Shown here one piece after another: positions 24,046 through 36,800 of a DNA stretch of 64,000 nucleotides. A program made the translations under genes and the position numbers. The stretch's first letter is position 1. The number at the start of each line of letters is the position of its first letter. The notes beneath the pieces were generated by a model, which was given only the letters and a program-made list of their open reading frames with translations, was not told the DNA's origin and ran no database searches. Source of the stretch: Bimastos eiseni (lineage: Eukaryota > Annelida > Clitellata > Crassiclitellata > Lumbricidae); the NCBI GenBank assembly GCA_959347315.1, contig OY365810.1, positions 29,564,924-29,628,923 of the forward strand, written 5' to 3'.

Positions 24046-25595
24046 GCACTGCGCTCAGTGCGCTGGATCCAAGTTAGTAGTCCCTCTGCTAGACACTTAC
24101 AAAGGCTAACCTAATCTATGCTTTAGTATTCGTCAGAGTTTGGACGTTCGTACGGCGATAGGACGAGTAATACCTAATATGGACAGAATGTAAGGAAGGA
24201 CTCTAGGTCGATGAACTTTGCTGACGCCCATCATGGATGACCCATAACTTCTTATCGGTGCAATTGTAGGCTAGCAGTGTAAGTCAGCATGTACGGTATT
24301 TGGTTTGTCGCAATGCCACTGACATAGCTTTGTATTGTGACCACCACTTTCAAAAGTAACTTATTAACATTCCCTTGGGATCTCCCCCTCGCTTCTTCTT
24401 GAAGCCCATTGGTCGAAGGCTATAAATTTTAATGTTATATAAATTGGTCATCAATCTTGTTGTAGTTGACAAAATATCATTATTAGGGCTTTTTCAAACT
24501 GGAATGAATGTCCAAATGAGTTGAAAGGAGAAATTGGTCGGCGCCACTTTGTCACATACACCCTTTGTTGCTGAGCAATATAAGCTCCTGTCACTTGCAA
24601 TGCTAGCTTCATCATTGCTGTCAAAATTCATAATTAGAACTTGAGAATTGTCAATGACATTCATTACCGGCCATTTGACATCATCAGAGACAAGGACAAT
24701 AGATCATTTTAATAAGTGGTCCATGAAACAATAACAAAGACACCGCAGTGTTCACTGACACTGATTCCCCAACCACTGAATAGATGAGAAACACCAGTAG
24801 CACGTTGAAATCTTCTTAGCTAACCATGAAATGCAAATTCAATTACACAGCAACAAGAAGAGCAACGTTAAGTTGTTTTAAATAGTTGCATTAGTTACAA
24901 TGTAAAATATTTCAGCATCAAATAACAAACATGAACAACATGTCGAGTTTAAATAAACAGCACAGTCTTGATCAGTAGTCATAATAAAGATGTCATAATA
25001 ATATGATATTATCAGCACATATCACCAACATTGCATTGAATAGACAAATTGCCCACCAAGCTAAGCACCCCATTTAAAATGTCTTATAGTTCATAATTAG
25101 ACATTACGTTTACAAGTACATCAGCCTCTCTGCTGCCTATTCATATCAACATCCTTGATTGAAATGTTGATCTAAATGAACAGATCGCATAAGACTTGCA
25201 CTCGTTCATTCCTGTGCTCCCCACTCCTGCACTTTCATGATGACAGTATTGAGCTCTCGTGTTTTCAGTGACTTGTTCAAAGATTAGGCATTTGCTGCCC
25301 TGTTCTTTGCATTCTGTTTACTGCCCTAACATTACTGTGGTCTAGACCAAAAGACACCTCACCGGAATAAATTACTTGACGGTCTTTGACCTGTCTTCTC
25401 CAGAGAAGGCCTTCTATATCTAACTTCAGTTAACTTGAAGTCACCTTAGATTGATGTAACGTATATTACAACACAACAGAACTTGGATTAATAATCGTTT
25501 ATATTCAATTAAATCTGACAGACCACAGTAGCACTACATGAAACACATGATAACAAGTTAAACAAGAGTCAATTTTATAAAAGTATGATAGCCAA
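24046..25595. other. intergenic, nothing recognised
   Basis: AT-rich DNA between the hAT element and the region 3' of RBM18. No long open frame, no RNA gene and no clear repeat boundary could be seen. Confidence 0.5.
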
Positions 25596-25881
25596 TTAGG
25601 CACCAATCCGTCCTCCTGCTACTCGTTTCACCATCACCCCTTGGGAGAGGACCATCACCCCTTGGGAGAGGAAGGCCGAATCAATTCTATGTATCGAAAC
25701 GGCATCATTCTCTTCTTTGTGCCCTTGTATTACCCCCATCACCCTATCATTAAAGAAAGTTTCTGCCACCAAAGAACCATCATGCATTTCAACATAACTA
25801 GTTCTTTCATCCGTTGGAGGTTTTAGGCAGCAAATAGCAAATACTTCATATATTGGATCGCGCACCTCTGCAATGAACAAG
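25596..25881 (-). CDS. unassigned candidate terminal exon
   Basis: On the minus strand a good acceptor (TTGTTCATTGCAG) is followed by about 95 open codons beginning RDPIYEVFAICC and ending GGRIGA before a stop. The composition looks protein-like, with an internal direct duplication of CTCTCCCAAGGGGTGATGG near the end. No family is recognised and no upstream partner exon was found; an alternative 3' exon of the RBM18 transcript is possible but unproven. It may also be chance. Confidence 0.2.
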
Positions 25882-26079
25882 ATTACATGCATAACATAAA
25901 CCTGGTTTTGCCAATATATCTGTTAGGTTCGTTGAATTCTCCCGAGGTCAGTCAGAGTCAGAATGGACACAATAGAGGAGCAGCTACTTGTCCAAGCTGA
26001 CCCTTGGCTGACCAACAATCTGACCACCATATCACACATTGCAACCACGCCTGAACACATAGAAATCCACAAATCGAAT

Positions 26080-26712
26080 TCATCTCGCACGATGTCTCGT
26101 GTAAGGAGCCCTTGATCGTCTTGGTCGACTGTCTCTTTGTCTGCGATAATCCTGTCGACGTTTGTTCTCGCCATTTGAACCTGTGCCACGCGTGCTGTCG
26201 GAGTATGCCGAAATGACCGGAGTGATGACAGAAACTGGAGCCGCTAGAAACGCTGAGACATCATTATTCTCTTCCATTGTCCTAAGTTTCGCTTCGATGG
26301 CTCTTATTTTTGACTGGGCATTACTGTTTGGTTGTAGGGAGTATGATGTAGCGTTTTCAGATGATGAAGGTTTCTTACTTGGTTCACCGACTTTGCAGTC
26401 GGCGTTTGCAAGTCGCACAACCAGTCTCCGCGATAAAGCCATCTTGCCATCCAGGCTATTCACGACTTGCACAGCTTCATCTGGCTTTTCCACTGTTATG
26501 AAACAGTAGCCGCGCGGCTTGCCTTTCTCCGGCCCCGCCTTGTGGTACAGGAAATCGTAATGCTTCAGAGTCACACCTGTTTGTTGAAGCATCTTCAGTA
26601 GAGAATATTCCGTCAATTTCGAGTCGAGGTTGCCAATCCACAACCGGCAAAGATCTTTTTCTGGAGGGCGTGGGTCCTCTGGTGGCGGTGGTAAAAAACA
26701 GAGGTCATCCAT
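26080..26712 (-). CDS. RBM18-like RNA-binding protein (single RRM)
   Basis: Probable RNA-binding protein; in animals RBM18 is a small, little-studied RRM protein, so the substrate is unknown. The frame is 210 aa with no intron seen. The RRM spans about residues 23-105: RNP2 is LWIGNL (24-29) and RNP1 is KPRGYCFI (65-72), with LTEYSLLKMLQ between. The following SKIRAIEAKLRTMEE segment (about 133-148) matches the conserved 'AKIKAIEAKLKMM' helix of RBM18, followed by an alanine/proline patch, and the Arg-rich RAPYTRHRAR tail matches the family's C-terminus. Length is close to the usual ~190 aa. The proline-rich start (LPPPPEDPRPPEKD) is less conserved. SPSB3 lies downstream on the same strand, about 4 kb away, with no sign of co-transcription. 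Confidence 0.92.
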   Translation of the reverse strand: MDDLCFLPPPPEDPRPPEKDLCRLWIGNLDSKLTEYSLLKMLQQTGVTLKHYDFLYHKAGPEKGKPRGYCFITVEKPDEAVQVVNSLDGKMALSRRLVVRLANADCKVGEPSKKPSSSENATSYSLQPNSNAQSKIRAIEAKLRTMEENNDVSAFLAAPVSVITPVISAYSDSTRGTGSNGENKRRQDYRRQRDSRPRRSRAPYTRHRAR

Positions 26713-27358
26713 GTTGAACTGGATCTTGTATTCTAACTATGTGTACAGTACAGCATGCTAGAAAACAGAAACATACATATCTCTTTATTAACATGGTATG
26801 GTAGCATGTGAAGAATAATAGTAATAAGTAGCCCTCAATATTTGATCATATTGACTTTAACATCATGTAGATCAGCGCAAGAGGTGCCTCTGAGTAGGAA
26901 TCTTGCAGGGGTGCCTTATAAATCTCTGTAATAATAATAGATATTATGATGAAAAACATTGAGACTGTGTCTTCTGTTGATACAAGTGCAGCACAACAAG
27001 TAAAGCCGTGACAAACTGAACCGCATTGGTGCTTTGGTGGGCAACTTCCATGGAACACCAATCCACCTATCTTCCTTGAATCCAAACTACTCCTAATTTA
27101 CATAAGCATGGACGTTAAGACTAAATCAAGTTCGAAGTCTTGTCCTTGCTCTGGTCATGTTTATGCCTCAGCTGAATGACCCTTTGACCTCAAAACCATG
27201 CTTCCTATAAGTAAGACTAATAAGTTTCTAAAAAAGCAGATCAGAATGAAAATGGAGCCTTATTGCCATTAGCTTCTAGACACTTATACACTGAGCAGCA
27301 TTGATTTCTCAAGCACATGTTCATTGTTAAAGTGTTACATGTTTTCACACAAGTACAT
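26713..27358. other. RBM18 5' flank with a LINE 3'-end scrap
   Basis: Probable promoter region of the minus-strand RBM18 gene. At about 26880-26940 the + strand reads GAGGTGCCTCTGAGTAGGAA followed by GCCTTATAAATCTCTGTAATAATAATA, the shared 3'-end signature of the CR1/L2-like LINEs in this window. No other feature was identified. Confidence 0.5.
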
Positions 27359-28110
27359 TGTATGTATGTATGTATGTATGTATATGAACATTTATACAGC
27401 GCCGTACAAGAACCTCACGAGGGCGTTTACTGAAGCTACCTAACGGTTCTGAAATAAATGCATCTTCAATAGTCCAGAAGATGTCTCCTGTGCTACACAC
27501 AATGGGAGACTCTGAATTGATAACGGCAACGAGTTCCAACGTAACAGTCCAATGCACGAAAAGGCGAGGCCTGCCCGCATGGCGGTACGAGAGCGCGGAA
27601 CCACCAAGTCCCCATGAGATGCAGAACGCAGGGACTGACACCCCGACTGGCTGGCAACTGGAATACACAGGTCGCACATGTAACCTGGGGCGGCACTAGC
27701 CAGCGACAAACGCACCATGAGGTTGGTCTTGAAGACGATTCTGTCCTCCACCGTTAACCAGTGTAGCGTGTTCCTCATATAGGTCGAGATGTGTGAGAAC
27801 TTTGGAAGTCTGGCAACAACTCTTGCGGCACAATTTAGGACGGACTGCAGATGGTGTATACGGTATTTTGGCAAACCGACGAGGATGGCGTTGCAGTAAT
27901 CCAGTCGTGTGAGCACAAAGGAGTGCACCAGAGTCACAGCGACGTCCATTGACAGGTGGCGCCGTAAGACCCTGATCTGATGTAACTCGTAGAAGCAGGA
28001 CCAGCAGAGGGCGTTGACGTGCTCCTCCAATGACAGGCCCTCGTCCAGAAGCACTCCCAAGTCCCGGACCACAAGTTCCAATTCGGGAACGATGCATGGA
28101 GCAGCTCACC
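27359..28110 (-). mobile_element. CR1/L2-like LINE, 5'-truncated reverse-transcriptase end
   Basis: A minus-strand open frame of 213 aa (27440-28081) is the C-terminal part of a non-LTR reverse transcriptase. It reads VRDLGVLLDEGLSLEEHVNA, TLVHSFVLTRLDYCNAILVG, LQSVLNCAARVVARL, LHWLTVEDRIVFK and LLRWNSLP in the standard order after the lost palm domain. The 3' end carries the 'ATTTATACAGCGCC' signature and a short TACA/CATA tandem tail at 27359-27384. The catalytic part is missing, so it cannot be autonomous, but the intact 213-codon frame suggests a fairly recent insertion. Confidence 0.85.
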
Positions 28111-28592
28111 GTATGCCACTCTTAGAAAGACCCCTCAGACGGGCAAGCTATTAATGGATCTTGGCTACTTGGGTAACAACCACAGGGTGCTACTCAGTCT
28201 TAAAACCTTCATCCAATATTATAATTAACGTATTAAAAGAGGAATGATCTTATTAGAAGTCGTAAAGTACTATGGTATAAGAGGATAAAAGTCTCTTATA
28301 TCTGTTTTTAGATAAAAAATCATGAGAACAATAAAGTGAAAATGTCAAATTGATTTGTTCACCATCTTCTTATCAAGACTTGTACCATAAAGCCATCTCT
28401 TTAAAAACACATTCATTTCTTTTGCATTTTTTCTCCAAATTCCAGATTGACCATTTAATTTAAGTATGATTTTTACCTATTAACAGCTTGGAAACAAACC
28501 ATTTGTAATACTCTTGAAATGAAACTGGCAAATAACTTATGGACCATATGTACGAAGGGGGATCAAATGAAATGCATAAGCTTACATACTCA

Positions 28593-28722
28593 TAAGGGGT
28601 CGTTGCATAATTATGTAACGCTGAAAATGACCAGTTTTTACCCCCCCACCGCCTGTCACGCATCGTAACGTTTCCACATACCCACCCACCCACCCCCTGA
28701 GTGTTACGTATTTATTTTGGTA
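28593..28722. mobile_element. possible small MITE
   Basis: Left TAATTATGTAACGCT and right AGTGTTACGTATTTATT are imperfect inverted repeats, around a C-rich stretch. This resembles common miniature elements whose ends read 'AAATTACGTAACGC'. No target duplication was identified. Confidence 0.3.
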
Positions 28723-28799
28723 TACAATAAGTTGCATCATATGTGCAATCAGTTTACATAAACTGCCAGCATATGGTATGATGGAATAAATTATATAGA

Positions 28800-29700
28800 A
28801 TGTATGGAGATTGATGCAAATGCAAGAATATCAGCGCAAATGATCAAACACGTAAAGGGATATAAAAAAAGTCATCAAGTGCCATAAAGCAGAACAAAAG
28901 ATCACAAAATGGATGCATCATATCCCCAAACCTATTTAGTCTATTTAACACTGATCACATAATCTCCATCTTGCTGACGACATTGGCATCATTACTAGAA
29001 GCGAAACAAAACTACAAGATACAATGTTGCAGATAGACGAAACCAGGACAAAATTCGACCAAATGATCAACACATGAAATTAAAACAATAGCGATTGAAA
29101 AGGCCACACCAACATTAATAACCATCACAATCCAAACATAAGCTATTGGACAAGTAGAATAGCTCATATATCTAAACGAAAAAGATACACATTGAGAATT
29201 GGACAGGATATGAAGAAACAAAGAATTACAAAATAAAATCAAGACAAAAATATATGAGTTGATTTCAATATATGGGTCTGCATGTTAGACTAGGCGAAAT
29301 GAAGATGAGAAAATAATTCATACAGCAGAATTAAACTGGCCATGGATAATTGCAGGGACTTCAAAACTGCAGAAAATAAGAAACAAAGACATCAGACAAG
29401 CATTATGTATCCAAACAACTTTGTTACACAAAGTCAGTCGTCCAGCCAAGCCTCCAATGGTGTGAACACGTAGAGAGAATTCCCGACAGAGTACCATACT
29501 AAAGATTCAAAAGAAAAAGAAACAAGGGCAGACCAAGACCGCGATGAATAGGCAACATATATGAGGACATAGCAGCATTTGGATCAAAACTAAAGAAACC
29601 CATGAACTGTATAGGTGAACGAGGACAGTGAAGGGTTTTCATTCGTACCCATCGCCGCCCGAGGGCTGGTGACAGTTATTGGTGATGACGATGATGAAAT
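28800..29700 (+). mobile_element. decayed LINE, apurinic-endonuclease/RTE-like type
   Basis: Broken frames preserve reverse-transcriptase landmarks: CIISPNLFSLF near 28918-28950, the catalytic block LADDIGIITRSETKLQD at about 28972-29022, FDQMINT, then near 29525 GRPRPR.IGNIYEDIAAFG and finally RTHRRPRAGDSYW before a GATGATGA tail at about 29681-29698. These follow the order of the C-terminal half of such elements. Several stops and indels show it is dead. It differs from the CR1/L2 type at 27359-28110. Confidence 0.75.
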
Positions 29701-30813
29701 CGAAGACAATCATCAAATTATTTCACTTTCGGTGAGTAATAAATAAGCTACGAGCCTACGCAGCAGTGAACGGTCCCAAAGTCATAATCAAGATTACTCG
29801 TTAACATTATTCAATATTCTAGGAATGAACATTTCAAACAGTCAAAGCCAGGAAACAAAGTCTCTGTTAAACTAAAACTGTAACAGAGACTGAATCACGA
29901 TGACATGTAAAAACTTCGACAAAATTACTTAGCCGCGATCAGTAACCGTCCGAGAACCAATAACTTGTAGCATTTTCTAGAATAAAAGCATTAATTATCG
30001 TTCCCTAAGGTAATACTAAAAATTCCATTTCCGGTATCATACAAAGTAATTGAGAAAGTAATTTATTTTTCGGAGTTCAGAACTGGTGTACTAACCATTG
30101 CGAAAAAGCCTAGTAGAGCAGACTTGCACTGCATTCTTCCAGGCTCACATTTATTTAATCACTAACATTTTTCTATATTAATTCAAGCTGACCTAATGCT
30201 ACGTATAACTTTCGAATTGTTGGTCCTCGATTGATCTGAAGTACTTATTTGTTAGACTATGGAATAGGGATTTGCTTCGATCTTTATGTTCCGCTTGCAC
30301 TTATTCACGGCTCAGCAGTCAGCAAGCTATGATGTTCACTGAACACACATTGTCATTGGAAAGATGGGACGTCGAGAGAGAGTACTTAATAAGTGTTTAT
30401 TTTGCCCCCTATTTGCATAATATTATGACAGGCGCACGTATACAGCGATCACATATTATAATAACAAATGCCCGAGGGGTAAAGAAAGCGAAGTTGCCAA
30501 CACTTCGATCCTACGGCTGATTCTCAAGCTACCTCGAGGGACTGTTCTTTGTTTATTAATAGTTGTGCTACTAGCTGTTAACCCGTTATGCTATATCTTT
30601 GGTGTAACATAAACCCGTGAAGTGGGCATTTTTGCAACTTACCAGACCTAATGCGATTTTTAAGTGTGAATATATGCGCCGTGTTTTGGTTGCAAGAGGA
30701 GTACGAAACAGCGTAGTTTCGACGCAAGCTAATAGATTAATATTTGTAAAACGGAGCAAAGTCGTTATTAGATGTAGATTTATGTCGTGGAATGTTACTA
30801 AAACCAGTCACTG
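29701..30813. other. 5' flank of Ig-receptor gene
   Basis: AT-rich DNA with no recognisable gene. Probably contains the promoter and 5' UTR of the receptor gene that starts at 30814. The short frames at 30272-30520 and 30617-30814 show no domain. Confidence 0.5.
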
Positions 30814-33800
30814 ATGGCTCGAAGAATTGGATTTATAATTGCCTCGTGTCTAAAGTGTCTTTTGAGCTTCTCTTTCATCTTAGCGTCGATTGGTAAGTGT
30901 AACGTACGTGTAACAGCCGTGAAGAACTGCTTCGCTTACAACTTTGTCAATAATAACAACTAATATGTATCTTCGTTGTATTACTGTTGCTTTCTGTAGT
31001 TGTTGTTGCTGCTTGTCCTGGATCCGTTGATGATAGTTACTTTCGTACTGTTACTGCAGGTGTTGTTCGGGATGGTTGTTGTTGTCGATGTTTCTAGCTT
31101 TTCAGCTGTTGCTTATACGATTTAATGGGGCTGTGATGGTCTAGTGGTTAGCGCTATGGGCTGTCAATCCATCGGTGGGGCATCAAATCTCCGCCAGAAC
31201 AGACGAATGTTTAGAAATTCAGCTGCGCTTGCACCCAGGATTATAAAATTAGCACCTCACCGTACGCGTACCGTACACTGTGATGGCTGTCCAGTGATGT
31301 CCACCTGCTTTCGTATGCAAAGGTTAAGACAGGTGAGGATGATTACACATCTTATTCATCGGTACATTATCATACACCTTCTACCCTATGCTTTTAAAGT
31401 CATACGTGTTGGAGAGTCAGTGTGCCTTTTCATGCTGCACCCTGCATACGCTATTTTGCATTTTACTTATCAAATTAATAGTGAAATCTGAAGCAGATTA
31501 AATTGTCCAGGGCTACTTTCCTGGCTGATGCTTGAATCTTGTTCTCTTTCAGCTGTAGGTTTTATGTTGTCATTGTAGCTATCCAACTCTTTGAGAGAAA
31601 TTATCATAACGGCTAAATTACAAACTTCTCAGTCAGCCTTCCAACTTGTAGTCATACTTATATTTCAGTGGCAGCTTATTATCCTTCTGGCATGAAAGTA
31701 GTTTTGCTGGGGATGTAAAGACTTAATAATCAAAGTGGTGATTGTGTCATCGTTAATTAATTAATTGCATTGTTGGTGATTACTGATAAGTGATTGTGTA
31801 AGTAGTTGAGTTTTTTTCTTAAAGGAAAATTAATGTCCGACATATTTTTAATACTGAAAACTATTTTGTATGGATGGACACAAGAAATGGTTTTAGCTTG
31901 TGATGGAACATGACAGCAGCTTTAATATAGCTGGACAGTGGACACTTTACCAATGCTGATTTTATATGATGTCAGTTCAAATTCTGTTTGCTGTGTTTGA
32001 AATTCAATGTGCCTTTTCATGCTGTACCCTGCAAACACTCTTTGATCAGAGCCTAAGAAAGAACAAATCTCACAATCTTGAGCAAATTGAACAACTTCTG
32101 TTGCATTGTTGTATAAATGCACTAAGTGTCAGTGACTGGTGGCTTCATGTGAAACCTAAGCCAGAAATCGGAATCCAGTGAATGAGTGCGGTCATGAGTT
32201 GCATTCAATTTTTTTTCCGGCTTGTTCATTCTTTTAAGCAGGACCTATTACCCTATGTGGGTCGGCTGTTCAATCCCCAATGGCCTCTTGCTTTCGGTTC
32301 AACATATGTATTTTGTCATCAGTAATTGAAGTTGATATAATCTGGTAAGTAGAGGTTCATAACCATTTAAGGGAATGTTTTTCAGTCATTTGCGAAACAC
32401 GACATTTCTGCTAACGTTTCATGTGTATATTCATTGTCAGTCGTGAGTCTTCCAGATTCTTCCTCTGAATCCTGCTGAGCATGGTAGGGTTACTGCATTC
32501 AGTGTGAGTGCCTTGACATAGATGCTGAACTGAACGAGATAAAAATCTTCACCAGTGAATGTGCCTGACTGTAGGACCTGAGAAGTGCGTGACTGATATC
32601 TTCATTAGACCGCACCTGCTCACTCTTTTCCAACAGTCTAAACATTGTTTTGACCAGCACCTTTGTGTTTCAGATCCTGATGCCAGCCTGCCGCATTTCT
32701 ACTTCACCGAGGAACCAGGCGGCATTGTCTACGGCAAAAGAGGTAATGGCATCTGTGTTGACTGCCGTGCAGTATGTGTAGAAGGTGGAGCAGTGAAGAT
32801 CACATGGCGCAAGGACGATCGAACCGTCTCCAACACGACGCGGAGGTACGTGCTGGAGAACGGCTCCCTCTGCATCGAGCGCCTGCGCAGACCGTCTGAT
32901 GAAGGAATCTATGAGTGCCTTGCTGCGCATCAACTTGGCACTATCGTCAGTCCACAGGTGAAGCTGGTGCTAACAAGTGAGTTTTTGTGTGATATCTGAT
33001 ATGATTTGACTGTCATTCATTTGATTAATTGTGTTGTTGTCGTGGTTGGTGTGCTGGACTTCAACAGAGAGGTCGGGGTTCAAAGAGTCATTGGCGCAGA
33101 AATGTGTGCCGAGATTTCTGCTCAACCTGTGCCCTAGCCAACTCAGCTGTTATGAGTACATTGACTGCACACTGTCAGTGGGAATATGAGATGGCAAGGT
33201 AGAGGACTGGTCACTCTCCCTCATATGCCTATGCTAATGAAAGATGAAGTCATGCTAACATACCCATGGCTGACCCATTGATAGTGTATGGACCTGCTCT
33301 TCTTCTTTGTTGATATGCTGATGTTGTTTCCAATCGCTTCTTTTGATTGGTTGATACTTGGGTTGATTTGATTGGTTGATGCTTGGGTTGATTTGATTGG
33401 TTGATGCTTGGATTGATTTGATTGGTTGATGCTTGGGTTGATTTGATTTGTTGATGCTTGGGTTGATTTGATTGGTTGATGCTTGGGTTGATTTGACTGG
33501 ATAGCTATTGCCTGGAATGCATGCCACTAACTCACTGTTGACTGTGAAGTTGATGTATTAGCTTGAAGAGTACTTAATGACCAATATAAATGTATGTTCT
33601 CCTGCAGTATTTGGTATTGAAATTAAATGATGTGAACATGTGAAATGAATTTCAAGTGATAGACAAAATCTGATATTTTGCTCTGGCCGTGTCATAAAAC
33701 TCAAACGACAACTGACTTTGTAGTCATATGAAAAATTTATGACGTAACCAGACTTTCATTGTTTTTATATAGCTCTACTTGTTACATTGAATATTGTGGG

Positions 33801-36800
33801 ATGCTTTTCATAGGTATTATGATCACATTGAAATAGCTTTGCTTCTGCAAATGTGTTTCAACCAGATGACTAATAGATGTAAATGTTAATTGCTAATTAT
33901 TGGTTACTAACATTGCCAGAAAGGTAATTTGCCAAAGCAATTGCTTTGTTTTAGGTGCTGGCCTTAATTAATTAAATATGTGCAAATAGAAAAGGATTTG
34001 TGATTTTACTGATGTAAGCTTTCATTTGACACAAGAAGTTCGCCAAAAGTCTCAATTGAGAGAAGTAGAGTATGTTTACGTGGTTCTAAGTTTCTTGTAT
34101 TGACTGGTGGGATGAGTTGTAAGGAATTTGTATTCCAATGTTCTTTGGAAACTCCTTAGAAACATGGTAGCACTACATTTGACAGAGACTCAATTGAAGA
34201 CTCAACTGCTGAGAGACTCAAAATAGAGACTCAATTGTGAGACTTAAATTAGAGACTCAGTTGAATATCTTGAGACTCAACTGAGAGACTCAAGTAAGAG
34301 AGAGACCCAACTGAGAGACTCAGTTGAATATCTTGGCACAACCATATGTACTACTAGTTATTTGCCTGTCCTAAGACGTTTTTAAAATGTGTTTTCCACT
34401 TCAATTCTGGTTGCAAACTACTAAGATGATTAAAGAAATTTTTTAGTGTCTTTTTCACTTTAAATCAGGCGGCAGGACGCTAAGATGGTTAAAAGCAATC
34501 TTGAGTGAAACATTTACAGATGAAAATAGTGGTGTCACCTATCGAAAATAATTTGTCTAGTGAGCATCAAAATATGTTCACTTCAGGACTTCCTGACATT
34601 TCTCTTAGTCTTTATTGTGAATTTTTAGATTTTCTCAGCATATCTGTTCGATTTCTGAATATCTTCAGATGTGCATTTGGGATTGAAAATTCTAAGTGCT
34701 TGCAGGTGTATGTATTTGCAGGTGATATTTTAGGTGTTTGATGTATGTGAGTGCGTATACGGTGTTATCGCTATTCCGTCAGACCTATTTGGTGATTGAG
34801 ATAATTTGTTTGGCTGCTACAGAGATTTATGTATGTTTCTTTAAAAGAACATTTTGCATTAAGATTGTTGGATCATTTTTCATGTTACTGACTCGATAAA
34901 CATAATCTTCATTTAGTTGCCTATGGGCACCTGTTTGTGTGCGTATGTGTGTGTGTTTATATTTTTATTCCTGAGCTAGTTTCCAGTTATTTCAATTAAG
35001 TATGAGCCTCGTTTTAGGATTTTCTCATGAATTTGGTAGCTTAGGGACTTGAAAGGCACAGCTCTGGATATTGAGGAAATTTCATCAGTTGATTCCAGGT
35101 GCATTTGGTGACAGCAAAAGTGCAAAACAGTAAAGAAAATATTAGTCCAGAGAGAGATATGATAAAAAGAGTCTGTGGGAGGAAGGACAGGCATGTGCTT
35201 CCAACTGGGGGGGGGAGGGGGGCTGGCTTATTCATGCCAATATTGACACCTAAAAGAGGTTGTTGCATTGTACTGCAATGGTGTAGTTGAGTGTAGTTTG
35301 ACTATCAGCCCTAAGGCTGGGATTTAAAATACTCCAGTCCAGAGAGATATTTTAAACTGTTTTTTGTTAACAACTCCCTAAATGAACGTTTCATATGAGT
35401 GCCAACTCAACTGTACACTCAGTGGTTAGATTAGACAGGGAGGATGAGGTGATGGTGGTAGGCAGGGCATAACCGGAAATCGCCTTGGACATTCGCCTTG
35501 GCCGAATATCTCGTTTTTCGGGACTATTTGGAAGTATTTACCTAGGCAAATAGTACACACACAGTTAGTTAAAACTAAAAATTTTTTAATGAAATAATTT
35601 TTTCATAAACATTTAACATTTTATAATGAAAATTAAAAATTTAAAGCCATATTTGTAGTTATTACAGGCATAAATATTTATTTTGCTAATTTTTCATAAC
35701 GCAAAATGGCAAAAGTAACGAAAGTCGAGAAGTTTAAACTTTGCCTGTGGATGGTTCTCGCCAGGCCAGAGTTACCACTACTATTTGGCTTGTACCCGGA
35801 TCCGGCAAATAGTGTACCCAAATATTCAGATTCGGTACTCGGTGGAAAATGGAAATTGTCTACTCGATTATGCCCTAGTGGTAGGTGCAGTGTAATGAGA
35901 CTCTGTGATAACAAGGATCATTAGATACCTCCTCCTTTATCCAGGCTTTTGACTGGCACTGTCGGAGTGCGAACAGAGGTAGAATTAGAGGATGTGGCAA
36001 AGGGAAAAAAATCCAACACTTCATCCGATGGCTACAACTTTGTGAATTTGCTTCAGGAGCAACCTTCTTATCGGATGTATTTTCAGATATTTGCAGATCA
36101 ACACAATACGATGGCATTGCGTAACTGTTACGCTGTTGTGCAGCATAACAGTTACGCAGCATAGCTGTTATGCAGTTACGCAGCATAACTGTTACGCAGC
36201 TATGCTGCATAACAGTTACGCAGCTAGACGTATGTAGAAGTTACAATAGTTGATTGGTTTTATGTATATGTGTAGTTACATGAAACACAAAAAAGGTTTC
36301 TGCATTCAATGCCAGGTTACTTTTATACAAACAGATGTTTTGTATTGATTTAATTGCAACTTCACGCTGTGTGCCTTTTGAACAGTATTAGTTTGCTGCT
36401 TCTACTGTTAACTTGCAATTTGTTTAATGCCACTGTCAATATTACAATGACACCCTGCAGTCGTGCATTAGGGTCAATGTCACTTGGTTCACATCTCCTC
36501 CTCACTGTAACGGCACTCTATGAATGATTCCAGAGAATGAATTACTTACCTACTTGCTTACGTATTTGCTTATTTACTTTAGGGTTGCTAATACCGGTAT
36601 TTGGGGCAATACGATTACCGGATTTTAAAACCGGTTTTAAATCGGTTACCGGTTTTTATTGGTGTTCTTTGAAAAATATTGTAAATTGTAATATAACTCA
36701 ACTCTGCACGTTATTTCATGTATTATGTATCGCAATGCAGCGTCAGCACTCGATATCGAAGTGTTCAAGTGGGTGCTTTGGAGTCAGGTCTTCCGTCTGA

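Noticed and set aside
31133..31205. Possible tRNA gene
   Set aside because: Box A is good but box B is degenerate and no acceptor-stem pairing is visible; kept as a SINE head.
33255..33527. Minus frame with repeated Asn/Gln/Ser units
   Set aside because: 25-bp minisatellite artefact.
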